Of a stretch of 64,000 bases of DNA, positions 25,373 to 33,654 are shown piece by piece. Source of the DNA: Sinosporangium siamense (GTDB taxonomy: Bacteria; Actinomycetota; Actinomycetes; Streptosporangiales; Streptosporangiaceae); assembly GCF_016863435.1 (NCBI RefSeq), contig NZ_BOOW01000052.1, positions 1 through 64,000 of the forward strand, read 5' to 3'. Under the pieces are notes generated by a model. It saw nothing but the letters and a program-made list of their open reading frames with translations. It did no database searches and was not told the origin of the DNA. Position 1 is the stretch's first letter. Every line of letters starts with the position of its first letter. Both the position numbers and the translations under genes were made by a program.

Positions 25373-25897
25373 ATGAAGATCCGACTATTGCTAGCCACCT
25401 CGATCTCGGCGCTGGCGCTGACCGCGTGTGGCGCGACACCCGACGTCGTCAAGGTGGCCAGTGCGAGCGGCACCGCCGCTCCCGCGCCGATGGCCTCGTC
25501 GGCGGCACCGCCTGCCGACAAGAACGAAGCGGCACTCAAGTTCGCCGAATGCATGCGCGGTCAGGGCGTCGACATGCCCGACCCCGAGCCCAACAGCCCG
25601 ATCACGATCCAGGAACGCGCCGGCGAGCGCGACAAGGTGAAGAAGGCGCAGGAGGCGTGCAAGCAGTTCCTCCAGGCCTCGGTCGGGGAGCAGGGGCAGC
25701 AGGCCGTCGACCCCAAGCAGCGCGACACGCTGCTCAAACTCGCGCGGTGCATGCGGGAGCAGGGCATCGAGATGCCTGACCCCGCCGCCGACGGCAAGGT
25801 CGAGATCAACATTCCACCGGGCACTCCCGAACAGAAGGTGAAGGAGGCCCACGAGGCCTGCCGGCAGCACTCCGCCGACCTGCCGCTCCAGCCGTGA
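25373..25897 (+). CDS. Lipoprotein with duplicated CMRxxGxxMPDP motif
   Basis: About 174 residues from ATG 25373, chosen for GGGGAGAG just upstream. A signal peptide ends in the lipobox LALTAC near residue 20. The mature part has two related segments: FAECMRGQGVDMPDPEPN followed by a helix, and LARCMREQGIEMPDPAAD followed by a helix, each with another Cys after about 35 residues (EACKQF, EACRQH). This is a known actinobacterial secreted-protein pattern of unknown function. It follows the sigma/membrane pair and may belong to the same regulon. Confidence 0.82.
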   Translation: MKIRLLLATSISALALTACGATPDVVKVASASGTAAPAPMASSAAPPADKNEAALKFAECMRGQGVDMPDPEPNSPITIQERAGERDKVKKAQEACKQFLQASVGEQGQQAVDPKQRDTLLKLARCMREQGIEMPDPAADGKVEINIPPGTPEQKVKEAHEACRQHSADLPLQP

Positions 25898-26329
25898 GCA
25901 GGGTCTGAGCAGGGTCTCGGTGTTCCGCCGGCCTGCCGCTTCAGCCGTGAGCAGGGCATCGGCTCCCGTGGCTTCGCCGTACCCGCGGAATCTCAGCGCG
26001 GCTCTTTGACCATGGGATCACTCATCGCGCAATCCCCATTTTGGTGTCCGTGATCGCGAGTGATTTCACGACGGCGCATCTCTCGCGATCCGGGCTCTCG
26101 CCGTACCCGCTGCCGCACGTGGCGTTCATGTCTCCGCGAATGATTTGGCGGCGCCGTACCTCGCAGTTCTCTCCACCGTGGGGCCGGGCCGGCGGTGTCG
26201 GCGATTAGGGCGAAGCGCGTAAAAGGTGTGGCTTTCCTCAGGTCAGGGGACACATGAGAGAAATATGCAGAGACCGCTAACCTTATGGATGTTTGTCCGA
26301 AAATGACCTCTAGTCTTTGGGAGCGCGTG
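25898..26329. other. Intergenic region before the rsb-type operon
   Basis: About 430 nt without a gene I can support. The first 60 nt duplicate pieces of the lipoprotein gene end (GTGAGCAGGG recurs at 25893, 25913-ish and 25949). The last part (about 26220-26329) is AT-richer and should contain the promoter of the stress operon. Confidence 0.45.
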
Positions 26330-27193
26330 ATGACTGTTCATAGTGAGGCCGATCGGCACCGGATCGATGTGCTCCTGCAAGACCAAGAGGAGAGGATCAC
26401 CCGGCGCTGGATCGACATCGCGGTCGCGAATGCGGGCGGGCACGCCGCGCGGGGCGCGCTGACCGAGCGGCTGCGGGAAATCTACCCGGCGCTCCAGCGG
26501 GCGCTCGCCAAGGACGGGGAGAACGGTGAGCTGCGCCGTCTGCTGGCGGAGTTGTCGCGTGGGCAGGCTCGGCAGGGCTTCACCCCGTCGGAGACCGTGG
26601 TGCTGGTGCTCGGCATCAAAGAGGCGGTCTACGAGGTCATCGAGGCCGAGGAGGATTCGGAGACGCTGCGGGGCTACCACTGGTTCTGCAAGTTCGTCGA
26701 TGACTTGGGTCTGTTCACATTTGAGACCTTCGCGGCGGCCCGAGAGCGGATCATCACCGATCAGGCCGAGCAGTTGCTGGAGCTGTCGACGCCGGTGGTG
26801 AAGCTGTGGGACGGCATTCTGGCGGTGCCGCTGGTGGGCACGCTGGATTCGGCCCGCACCCAGGTGGTCATGGAGAAGCTGCTGCAGGCGTTGGTGGAGA
26901 CCGGCTCGGAGCACGCGGTGATCGACATCACCGGGGTGCCGGCGGTGGACACGCAGGTGGCGCAGCATTTGCTGAAGACCGTGGTGGCGGCGCGGCTGAT
27001 GGGGGCCGAGTGTGTGGTCTCCGGCATTCGCCCGCAGACCGCCCAGACCATCGTCACCCTGGGCATCGACTTCGGGGACATCGTCACGAAGGCGTCGCTG
27101 GCCGAGGCGCTGGCCTATGCGCTGCGCCGCAGCGGGGTGCAGATCTCTGAAGGGTCGGGCAAGCGCGTCGTAGTGGGGGTGGAGCGGGCCTAA
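26330..27193 (+). CDS. rsbR: RsbR-type stressosome protein with C-terminal STAS domain
   Basis: About 287 residues from ATG 26330, preferred because GGGAG lies 6 nt upstream; in-frame ATGs at 26285 and 26303 would extend it. Residues 1-150 form a helical RsbR-N-like sensor part (ITRRWIDIAVANAGGHAARG). The C-terminal STAS domain has LWDGILAVPLVGTLDSART and VIDITGVPAVDTQVAQHLL, the usual phosphoacceptor-type loop D-T. The TAATG overlap couples it to RsbS. RsbR and RsbS build the stressosome scaffold that captures the kinase RsbT. Confidence 0.9.
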   Translation: MTVHSEADRHRIDVLLQDQEERITRRWIDIAVANAGGHAARGALTERLREIYPALQRALAKDGENGELRRLLAELSRGQARQGFTPSETVVLVLGIKEAVYEVIEAEEDSETLRGYHWFCKFVDDLGLFTFETFAAARERIITDQAEQLLELSTPVVKLWDGILAVPLVGTLDSARTQVVMEKLLQALVETGSEHAVIDITGVPAVDTQVAQHLLKTVVAARLMGAECVVSGIRPQTAQTIVTLGIDFGDIVTKASLAEALAYALRRSGVQISEGSGKRVVVGVERA

Positions 27194-27573
27194 TGGAGCG
27201 AGTGCCCATCCTTAAGCTAGGTGACATTCTTATCGTCTCCATCCAGATCGACTTGCAGGACCAAGGTGTCCTGGCGCTGCAGGAGGACTTGGCGGACGCC
27301 GTCGTCGAACACCGCGCCCGCGGTGTGATCATCGACATCACCGCCGTGGAGATCGTCGACTCTTTCATCGGCCGCATGTTGTCCACCATCGCGTCGATCT
27401 CGCGGGTGCTGGACGCGGAGACGATCGTGGTGGGCATGCGGCCGGCGGTCGCGATCACCCTCGTCGAGCTCGGCCTGTCGCTCGGTGGCGTGCGCACCGC
27501 GCTCAATCTGGAGAAAGGCGTCGCACTCCTGCACAGCCGCGACGGCGTCGACTCCGACACGGTGACCCGGTGA
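27193..27573 (+). CDS. rsbS: RsbS-type STAS domain antagonist
   Basis: 126 residues, a stand-alone STAS domain of typical RsbS size. It begins MERVPILKLGDILIVSIQID and has the phosphorylatable-Ser loop IIDITAVEIVDSFIGRML (Ser in DSFI) followed by AETIVVGMRPAVAITLVELG. RsbT phosphorylates this serine on stress. The start overlaps the RsbR stop by one base, and its stop overlaps RsbT. Confidence 0.93.
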   Translation: MERVPILKLGDILIVSIQIDLQDQGVLALQEDLADAVVEHRARGVIIDITAVEIVDSFIGRMLSTIASISRVLDAETIVVGMRPAVAITLVELGLSLGGVRTALNLEKGVALLHSRDGVDSDTVTR

Positions 27574-27971
27574 CAGATACCTTCGAGGTGCCGATCGACA
27601 GCGACAGCGACGTCGTGGTGGTGCGCCAGCACGTGCGCTCTCACGCGCTGCAGGCCAAGCTGTCCCTGGTGGATCAGACCAAGGTGGTGACCGCCGCCAG
27701 TGAACTCGCCCGCAACACCCTGGTATACGGCGGAGGCGGCAGATTGGTGATCGAGGCGATCAGCAATGGCGTGCGCCGCGGGCTGCGGCTCTCGTTCATC
27801 GACGAGGGGCCGGGCATCGGCGACGTGGAACAGGCGCTGACCGACGGATGGAGCACGGGCGGCGGTCTCGGCCTGGGGCTGAGCGGTTCGCGCCGCCTTA
27901 TGGACGAGTTCGACCTGGAGTCCGCGCCCGGCCGGGGAACCCGCGTGACGGTGGTCAAGTGGGTCAGGTGA
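27570..27971 (+). CDS. rsbT: RsbT-type serine/threonine kinase
   Basis: 133 residues starting at GTG 27570. It is a minimal GHKL ATPase: N-box ASELARNTLVYGGGG, G1 box DEGPGIGD and G2 region GLGLGLSGSRRLMDEF. It would phosphorylate RsbS and RsbR, then leave the stressosome to activate a downstream phosphatase. Here the candidate phosphatases are encoded in the same operon, starting with the next overlapping gene (GTGA). Confidence 0.93.
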   Translation: MTDTFEVPIDSDSDVVVVRQHVRSHALQAKLSLVDQTKVVTAASELARNTLVYGGGGRLVIEAISNGVRRGLRLSFIDEGPGIGDVEQALTDGWSTGGGLGLGLSGSRRLMDEFDLESAPGRGTRVTVVKWVR

Positions 27972-28969
27972 ACTGCTCCGACGGAGATACGTGGCTGCGG
28001 GTGGAGGACCCCAGCGCCGTGGGGGCCGCGCGCCGGGCCGCGACCGTGATCGCCGAGGCCGTCGGCTTCGACGAGCACGAATGCGGACGGGTGGCGCTGG
28101 CGGTCAGTGAAGCGGCGTCCAACCTGGTCAAACACGCGGTGGCCGGCAAGATTCTGATCCGGTCGCTCGCGCAGCCGGGCGGGGCCGTCGAAGTCATCGC
28201 CGTGGACACGGGACCGGGAATGGCGGACTTCGCCCGGGTGATGCGTGACGGCTACTCCACCGCGGGCACACTCGGCGTCGGGCTCGGCGGCATCGCGAGG
28301 ATGGCCTCGGCGTATGAGGTCTATTCGATGCCCGGACGGGGCACCGTGATGGCCATGTGGTTCACCGCCGACACGGCACCGCCGCCGGACATTCAGGTAA
28401 GTGGCCTGACACGTCCCATCGGGGAGGAGAGCGTTTGCGGGGACGCCTTCGCCTATGTCGACAGTCCCGGCGGGACGGTCGCGATGTTGTGTGACGGCCT
28501 GGGCCACGGTGAACTGGCCGCGCACGCCTCCCGGCAAGCGGTGCGCACCTTCAGGAAGCACAACGATCTGTCGCCTGCCGCGATCGTGGAGCGCGTCCAC
28601 AGCGCCCTGGCAGGCACCAGGGGTGGCGCCGTGGCGGTGGCCGCGCTCGACCGCGGCAGCGGGACGGTCTTCTACGCCGGGCTGGGCAATGTCGCGGGGT
28701 GGATCGTCACCCCCGAGTCGCGGCAGGGCATGATCTCCGTGCCCGGCATCGCCGGACATCAGAGCAGAAAGGTGCGGGAATACTCTTACACCGCGCCGCC
28801 GTACAGCATGATCGTCATGCACTCCGACGGGCTGACCGAGCGCTGGGAGCCCACCGCCTTCCCCGGGCTCACAGCACGCGCCCCGTCCGTCGTGGCCGCC
28901 ACGCTGCTGCGTGACGCCGGCACACGCAGAGACGACGCAGCCGTTCTCACCGTGAAGGTCACCCCATGA
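27968..28969 (+). CDS. Fused GHKL ATPase and SpoIIE-type phosphatase (RsbX-like)
   Basis: About 333 residues from GTG 27968, which overlaps the RsbT stop; a longer upstream frame has no site. Residues 1-135 are a second GHKL domain (AVSEAASNLVKHA, DTGPGMADF, GTLGVGLGGIARM). Residues 150-330 are a PP2C/SpoIIE domain with EESVCGDAFAYVD, AMLCDGLGHGELAA and MHSDGLTERW, ending RRDDAAVLTV. Fusions of this kind reset stressosome phosphorylation as RsbX does. It may both add and remove phosphate from STAS partners. Confidence 0.9.
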   Translation: MNCSDGDTWLRVEDPSAVGAARRAATVIAEAVGFDEHECGRVALAVSEAASNLVKHAVAGKILIRSLAQPGGAVEVIAVDTGPGMADFARVMRDGYSTAGTLGVGLGGIARMASAYEVYSMPGRGTVMAMWFTADTAPPPDIQVSGLTRPIGEESVCGDAFAYVDSPGGTVAMLCDGLGHGELAAHASRQAVRTFRKHNDLSPAAIVERVHSALAGTRGGAVAVAALDRGSGTVFYAGLGNVAGWIVTPESRQGMISVPGIAGHQSRKVREYSYTAPPYSMIVMHSDGLTERWEPTAFPGLTARAPSVVAATLLRDAGTRRDDAAVLTVKVTP

Positions 28970-30660
28970 GCGCGGCGGAAGCGGTCACGCTCGCCACCGT
29001 CACCGTACGGAACGATCACGATGTCTTCGCCATGCGCGGGATGGGCCGCGAGGTCGCCGCGGCGGCCGGCATGTCGGAGCAGGACCAGATCCGGGTGGCC
29101 ACCGCGCTGAGCGAGGTGGGACGCGACATTGTGTCCAGGGGCGGAGCCCAGGAGTCGGCGGAGGTCGCGTTCCTGCTGGAGCACAAGGATCTGGTGGTCG
29201 CCGTGAGCCCGCCTCCGGGAGGTCACTCCTGCAACGCCGACGGGGTGAAAATGGCCCTCCGGCTCATGGACGAGGTCAAGCTCGGCGATCCGGACAAGCT
29301 GATCATGCGCAAGCGGCTCCCGGGCAGGAGGCCGCCGTCAGTCGACCAGATACGGGCAAAAATCGGCACGTTTAAGCCCGTCAGCGCTTTGGACGAGCTA
29401 CGCCGGCAAAACCTGGAACTGGCCTCCACCCTGGAGGAGGTACGCCAGCTCAACACCGAACTGCAGGAGACCAACCGGGGGGTCATGGCGCTGTACAACC
29501 AGTTGTCGGTCGAACTCGAGGAAACCAACCGCGGGGTCGTCGCACTGTATGCCGAACTGGACGACAAGTCGCTGCGGCTACGCCGGGCCAGCGACGCCAA
29601 AGACCGGTTCTGGGCCACGATCAGCCATGAACTTCGCACCCCCCTCAACTCCATCATCGGCCTGGTGCGCCTGCTGACCGGATCCGGTGCTCAACCGCTG
29701 GGGACCGAGGAGCGGCACCAGATCGACCTCATCGGCTCCTCCGCGCATACTTTGCTGGACACGGTGGACGAGCTGCTGGACATGGCCAAGGCCGAATCCG
29801 GACGGCTCGACCCGCACCTGACTCTCATCGACCTGCACAGACTGGTCGAAGACTTGCGCCTGTCGCTGCTGCCGACCGCCGACAGCACCCGCATCCGGCT
29901 GACGGTGCACCTTCCGCCACCACCGCAGAGAGTGCTGGCCGATGAGGCCATGCTGGCCAGGATTTTGCGCAACCTGCTGGCCAACAGCCTGAAATTCACC
30001 GAACAAGGCGAGGTCGCCCTCCAGGTGACCCACGACGTGGCCACCGGCGAAATAATCTTCACCGTCGTCGACACCGGCATCGGCATCGCCCCCGAGCACC
30101 TCGCACACGTCTTCGAGGAGTTCTACCAAGTGCCCGGACCCGCTCAACTGCGTGCCAAAGGCACCGGGCTCGGCCTGGCCTACGCCCGGCGCCTCGCCGA
30201 GGCGATGGGCGGCACCCTGGAACTGACCAGTGTGGAAGGCCAGGGCACCACGGCGACGCTACGCCTGGCCCGCCTCTCGGATGTTCCCGTGGTGAACCGG
30301 GTCCTCATCGCCGACGACGACGATGACTTCCGCGCGCATCTGCGCCGCATGCTGACCGGGCTGGCCACTTACATCGACGAAGCCCGGGACGGCGAAGCCG
30401 CCCTCAGGGCCATGCGCGCAACGCCGCCCGACGTGGCGCTGCTCGACGTGATGATGCCGGGCCTCGGCGGCACGGCGCTGCTCCAGCGGATGGGTGAGGA
30501 CAAGCGGCTGCATACCATCCCGGCCATCCTCATCACGGCCGATCCGGTCAAACACCACCCCGATCTCGGCGTCGCCGTACTCGGCAAGTCGGCGCTGCGC
30601 AGGGACACGCTGCTCAGGGCGCTGCAACGGGTTCTGGAGGGGAAAGGCGGACCGGTATGA
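28966..30660 (+). CDS. Hybrid histidine kinase with RsbW-like head and C-terminal receiver
   Basis: 564 residues. Residues 1-110 resemble a degenerate anti-sigma ATPase head (ALSEVGRDIVSRGGAQESAE). A coiled coil spans about 140-205 with a duplicated QETNRGVMALYNQL / EETNRGVVALYAEL segment. HisKA has the His in FWATISHELRTPLNSII near residue 222. HATPase_c has LLANSLKFTEQGE, DTGIGIAPEHL and GTGLGLAYARRL. The receiver (445-560) has DDDDDFRAHL and the phosphoacceptor Asp in LLDVMMPGLGG. No membrane helix is present, so it senses in the cytoplasm. ATGA overlaps link it to both neighbours. Confidence 0.92.
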   Translation: MSAAEAVTLATVTVRNDHDVFAMRGMGREVAAAAGMSEQDQIRVATALSEVGRDIVSRGGAQESAEVAFLLEHKDLVVAVSPPPGGHSCNADGVKMALRLMDEVKLGDPDKLIMRKRLPGRRPPSVDQIRAKIGTFKPVSALDELRRQNLELASTLEEVRQLNTELQETNRGVMALYNQLSVELEETNRGVVALYAELDDKSLRLRRASDAKDRFWATISHELRTPLNSIIGLVRLLTGSGAQPLGTEERHQIDLIGSSAHTLLDTVDELLDMAKAESGRLDPHLTLIDLHRLVEDLRLSLLPTADSTRIRLTVHLPPPPQRVLADEAMLARILRNLLANSLKFTEQGEVALQVTHDVATGEIIFTVVDTGIGIAPEHLAHVFEEFYQVPGPAQLRAKGTGLGLAYARRLAEAMGGTLELTSVEGQGTTATLRLARLSDVPVVNRVLIADDDDDFRAHLRRMLTGLATYIDEARDGEAALRAMRATPPDVALLDVMMPGLGGTALLQRMGEDKRLHTIPAILITADPVKHHPDLGVAVLGKSALRRDTLLRALQRVLEGKGGPV

Positions 30661-32213
30661 CGCAGGCATTGGTCCTGGTGGTCGACGACACACCGACCAA
30701 GCTCTACATCCTCGCCAGTTGGCTGCGCCGGGCCGGCTACCGCGTCGCCGAGGCCGGCGGCGGCCTGGAGGCCCTGAAGAAGGTCGAGCAACTCCATCCG
30801 GACCTCGTGGTACTCGACGTACGCCTGCCCGATATTTCCGGTTACGAGGTGTGCGAGCGAATCAAGGGTAGTCCGGCCACCGCCTCGATCCCCGTCATCC
30901 AGATCTCCGGAACAGCGATCACCACCACAGACCGCGCACACGGGCTGCAACGGGGTGCGGACGCGTATCTGGCCGAGCCCATCGAACCGGAGGAGTTCGG
31001 CGCGACGGTCGAGGCGATGCTGCGCTACTACCGGGCCCGGCATCGGGCCGAACGCCTCGCCGGCAGGCTCAGCGCCCTCACCGAACTCACACTGGCGATG
31101 AACGCCGCCACGACCTTCGACGAACTGCTGTTGCGCGCGGTGGCGGGAACCCGCCGGCTCTTCGGCCGCCCCGCCCACCTCGTGGCGCTGATGCCCGACG
31201 GCCACACCCGCCTGTTCACCAGCGGCACCTCCACGAGCATGACGCTGCCCCGCAGCACGTTGGAGACACTGAGCGAGCGTTACCTGGGCGATCGCACCGG
31301 AACCGCCGTCGAATACGGCTTCTTCTCCCCCGTTTCCGCCGGCCGGTTGATCGTCGTCTCGCGCACCAAGCCCGACCGGCCCGCCATCTGCCTCGCCGTA
31401 CACGCCGACCCTGACCTGGACGACGACGAACGGAGCATTATTCGCCAGCTCGGCCAAGCCATCGCACTGACCTTCGAAGGCTTGCGCGCTTACGCCGAAG
31501 AACATGCCATCGCCCTCACCTTGCAACGCAGTCTGCTGCCCGCGGGAGTACCCGACGTGCCCGGCCTGGACATGAGCTGGCGCTACCTGCCCGCCGCCGA
31601 CGGCGTCGAGGTCGGGGGCGACTTCTATGAGGTGCTTGAGCTGGACGGGCGGATCCTCGTCGGCATCGGCGACGTCCAGGGCCATTCGTTGCGGGCCGCC
31701 ACCGTGATGGCCGAACTGCGCCACGCCCTGCGCGCCTCCCTCATCGGCACGGTCGCGCTTGACCAGTCGCTGAGGCTGCTCAACGACGTACTCCTCCGAT
31801 ATCACCCGGGCACGACCGCCACGGTCTGTCTGATTCTCATCGACCCCGCCACCGGGGATGCGCAGATCGCCAACGCCGGGCACATTCCGCCCTTGTTCAT
31901 CGACGACGACGGCAAGGCTCATTACCATCGGTTCGGCGATCTCATGCTTGGCGTGGTCGAGGAGAACTTCCGGGTCGACCACGTGAATCTGGCTTCGGGT
32001 ACGGCGATGCTGCTGTTCACCGACGGACTTGTCGAGGACCGCGACGTCGAGCTAGGCGAGAGCCTGGAGAGGGTCAGGCGGGAGGCCAAGGATATCGAGG
32101 ACGACTTGGAGTCGTTCACCGACCGGCTCATCGACGGGTTCGGCGCACGAGAGGACGATGTGGCCTTGGTGCTGTTCCGCCGCCACTTGCCGGGGCCGGA
32201 CCGTACTGCCTGA
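30657..32213 (+). CDS. Receiver-GAF-like-SpoIIE phosphatase output protein
   Basis: 518 residues. The receiver domain (1-120) has VVDDTPTKLYILASWLRRAG and the acceptor Asp in LVVLDVRLPDISGYEV; the usual late Lys is replaced in DAYLAEPIEP. Residues 140-280 look like a GAF-type sensor. The C-terminal SpoIIE/PP2C domain (290-510) has EVGGDFYEVLELDGR, GIGDVQGHSLRAATVM and LLFTDGLVEDRD. It is the likely output of the operon, dephosphorylating an anti-anti-sigma factor when its receiver is phosphorylated by the hybrid kinase. Confidence 0.93.
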   Translation: MTQALVLVVDDTPTKLYILASWLRRAGYRVAEAGGGLEALKKVEQLHPDLVVLDVRLPDISGYEVCERIKGSPATASIPVIQISGTAITTTDRAHGLQRGADAYLAEPIEPEEFGATVEAMLRYYRARHRAERLAGRLSALTELTLAMNAATTFDELLLRAVAGTRRLFGRPAHLVALMPDGHTRLFTSGTSTSMTLPRSTLETLSERYLGDRTGTAVEYGFFSPVSAGRLIVVSRTKPDRPAICLAVHADPDLDDDERSIIRQLGQAIALTFEGLRAYAEEHAIALTLQRSLLPAGVPDVPGLDMSWRYLPAADGVEVGGDFYEVLELDGRILVGIGDVQGHSLRAATVMAELRHALRASLIGTVALDQSLRLLNDVLLRYHPGTTATVCLILIDPATGDAQIANAGHIPPLFIDDDGKAHYHRFGDLMLGVVEENFRVDHVNLASGTAMLLFTDGLVEDRDVELGESLERVRREAKDIEDDLESFTDRLIDGFGAREDDVALVLFRRHLPGPDRTA

Positions 32214-32329
32214 CGGGCCAAAATAAGTCAATGCTTTAATTTCTTAGCTTCTTCTTCCTAAACGGAGTGTCGCCGCCTCGGCCTGAGTCCGCCGGGATTT
32301 ATTTTACGGGTAATCAGGCGCTAGCCGTA

Positions 32330-32350
32330 CCCCCGCACACTGAGCGGGGG
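32330..32350 (+). terminator. Hairpin downstream of the stress operon
   Basis: A 7-bp GC stem, CCCCCGC with GCGGGGG around loop ACACTGA, lies 117 nt past the last stress-operon gene. It is not followed by a U-tract, so its terminator role is tentative. Confidence 0.5.
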
Positions 32351-32399
32351 GCAGCGAGAATTTCAGCGGCCACCCACCGATAAGAAACCACGGAAGAAG

Positions 32400-32689
32400 A
32401 ACTTCGCATGGGTCAGAACATCAGCGATAAGGCGGCGTCTGGAAGGGTATGACTTCGCCGGTATGCGGGCGGTGTTCACCGACACGGCCACCGTGTGGCA
32501 TAACGACGGCAAGGGCGAGCAGACCATCGATGAGAAGCGGGCGGAACTCAAGCGGCCATCGCGGACCGCATCCCCCACTCCGAACACGTCACCCAACCCG
32601 GCGCCGCCCACATGCCCTACCTCGAGAAGGAGCCGCTCCGCAGCGAATACATCTCCATCATCCAGAACTACATGGAGCGGATCGAATAA
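32400..32689 (+). pseudogene. Frameshifted SnoaL/NTF2-like gene remnant
   Basis: One frame encodes RRRLEGYDFAGMRAVFTDTA followed by TVWHNDGKGEQTIDEKRAEL, and a shifted frame continues with AAIADRIPHSEHVTQPGAAH and LRSEYISIIQNYMERIE, ending at TAA 32689. The parts join at about 32548 with a one-base shift. The order fits a SnoaL-like polyketide-cyclase/isomerase domain. The N-terminus is missing a good start, so this is a decayed gene. It lies between the stress operon and the PKS cluster. Confidence 0.7.
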
Positions 32690-32777
32690 TCCGGCACACC
32701 GGCTGACCTGGCGTTCGCCGATCCGGGCAGGGGTCACGGCCCGGTCGACCGGCAAGACCGCTGAGTCAGGACCGCGC

Positions 32778-33608
32778 TCAGCCGGTGAGTCTGGTGCCGT
32801 TGAGCACCAGAAGTGCGACGTCGATGGCGGCCACCGCGATCGCGGCTACGAAGGGTGCTTTGCCGCCCTTGACCAGTGCGATCCCGGTCAGCACGCAGGC
32901 CGCCGCGACGGCGATCCAGGGGGCCGCGTGCGCCACGCCGTACGGACAGAAGGACAGCAGCGCGGTGGCCGCGAGCAACGGCAGCGGCACCAGGGCGGCG
33001 ACCCGGGCGGTGCCGAGCCGCTGCGGCCAGCCGCGCACCTTGGTGGCCAGGTCACCGGCGATGTCGGGCAGGACGTTGGCCAGGTGCGCGCCCAGCCCGA
33101 GCAGCGCGGCGCCCGCCACTGCCCACCACGCGGGCCACGGCCTGTCGGGCAGCCCGAGCGTCACGAAGGCGGGCAGCACGCCGAAGCCGATCATGTACGG
33201 TGCCCACGACCACACCGTCGCCTTCAGCCAGAGGTCATAGGCCCAGGCGGTGCCGACGCCCAGCAGGTGCGCGGCCCCGGCGATCCACCCGGAGGCCAAG
33301 GACAGCGGCACGCACAACACCAGCGCGACCAGCGCCGCGCGGCGCACGGTCGCCGCGCTCACCAGGCCGGCCACGATCGGCTTGCCGGTGCGTCCGGCGG
33401 CGGCGTCGCGCTCGGCGTCGACGGCGTCGTTGCACCAGCCGATCGACGCCTGCCCGGACAGCACCGCGGCGGCCACCAGCACGACCCCCGCCAGGTCACG
33501 GCCACTCGCCACGGCCACCGCGGTGACCAGGACGGTCACCGTGACCGTCGGGCCGGAATGACAGGCGTCCGCGAGCCCTCTGAGCGTTCGCACGCGACCT
33601 CGATCCAT
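32778..33608 (-). CDS. UbiA-family prenyltransferase
   Basis: About 276 residues from ATG 33608, which has AGGAAA 7 nt upstream. It is an integral membrane protein with about eight helices. The two Mg-diphosphate motifs are NDAVDAERD (first Asp-rich, near residue 58) and DIAGDLATKVRG near 180. UbiA enzymes attach prenyl chains to aromatic acceptors in membranes. Its start is 46 nt from the divergent type III PKS gene, so a shared promoter region and a common pathway are likely: prenylation of a PKS-made phenolic. Confidence 0.92.
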   Translation of the reverse strand: MDRGRVRTLRGLADACHSGPTVTVTVLVTAVAVASGRDLAGVVLVAAAVLSGQASIGWCNDAVDAERDAAAGRTGKPIVAGLVSAATVRRAALVALVLCVPLSLASGWIAGAAHLLGVGTAWAYDLWLKATVWSWAPYMIGFGVLPAFVTLGLPDRPWPAWWAVAGAALLGLGAHLANVLPDIAGDLATKVRGWPQRLGTARVAALVPLPLLAATALLSFCPYGVAHAAPWIAVAAACVLTGIALVKGGKAPFVAAIAVAAIDVALLVLNGTRLTG

Positions 33609-33654
33609 GCCGTTTCCTGGGCATAGTAACCACCGATCAGGGCAATCGTTGGCT

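Noticed and set aside
30369-31982. 537-codon minus-strand frame opposite the phosphatase gene
   Set aside because: High-GC antisense shadow of a clear receiver-PP2C protein; no motifs or ribosome-binding site.
32463-33626. 387-codon plus-strand frame over the UbiA gene
   Set aside because: Only its first 30 codons look protein-like, and they belong to the SnoaL remnant; the rest is antisense of UbiA.
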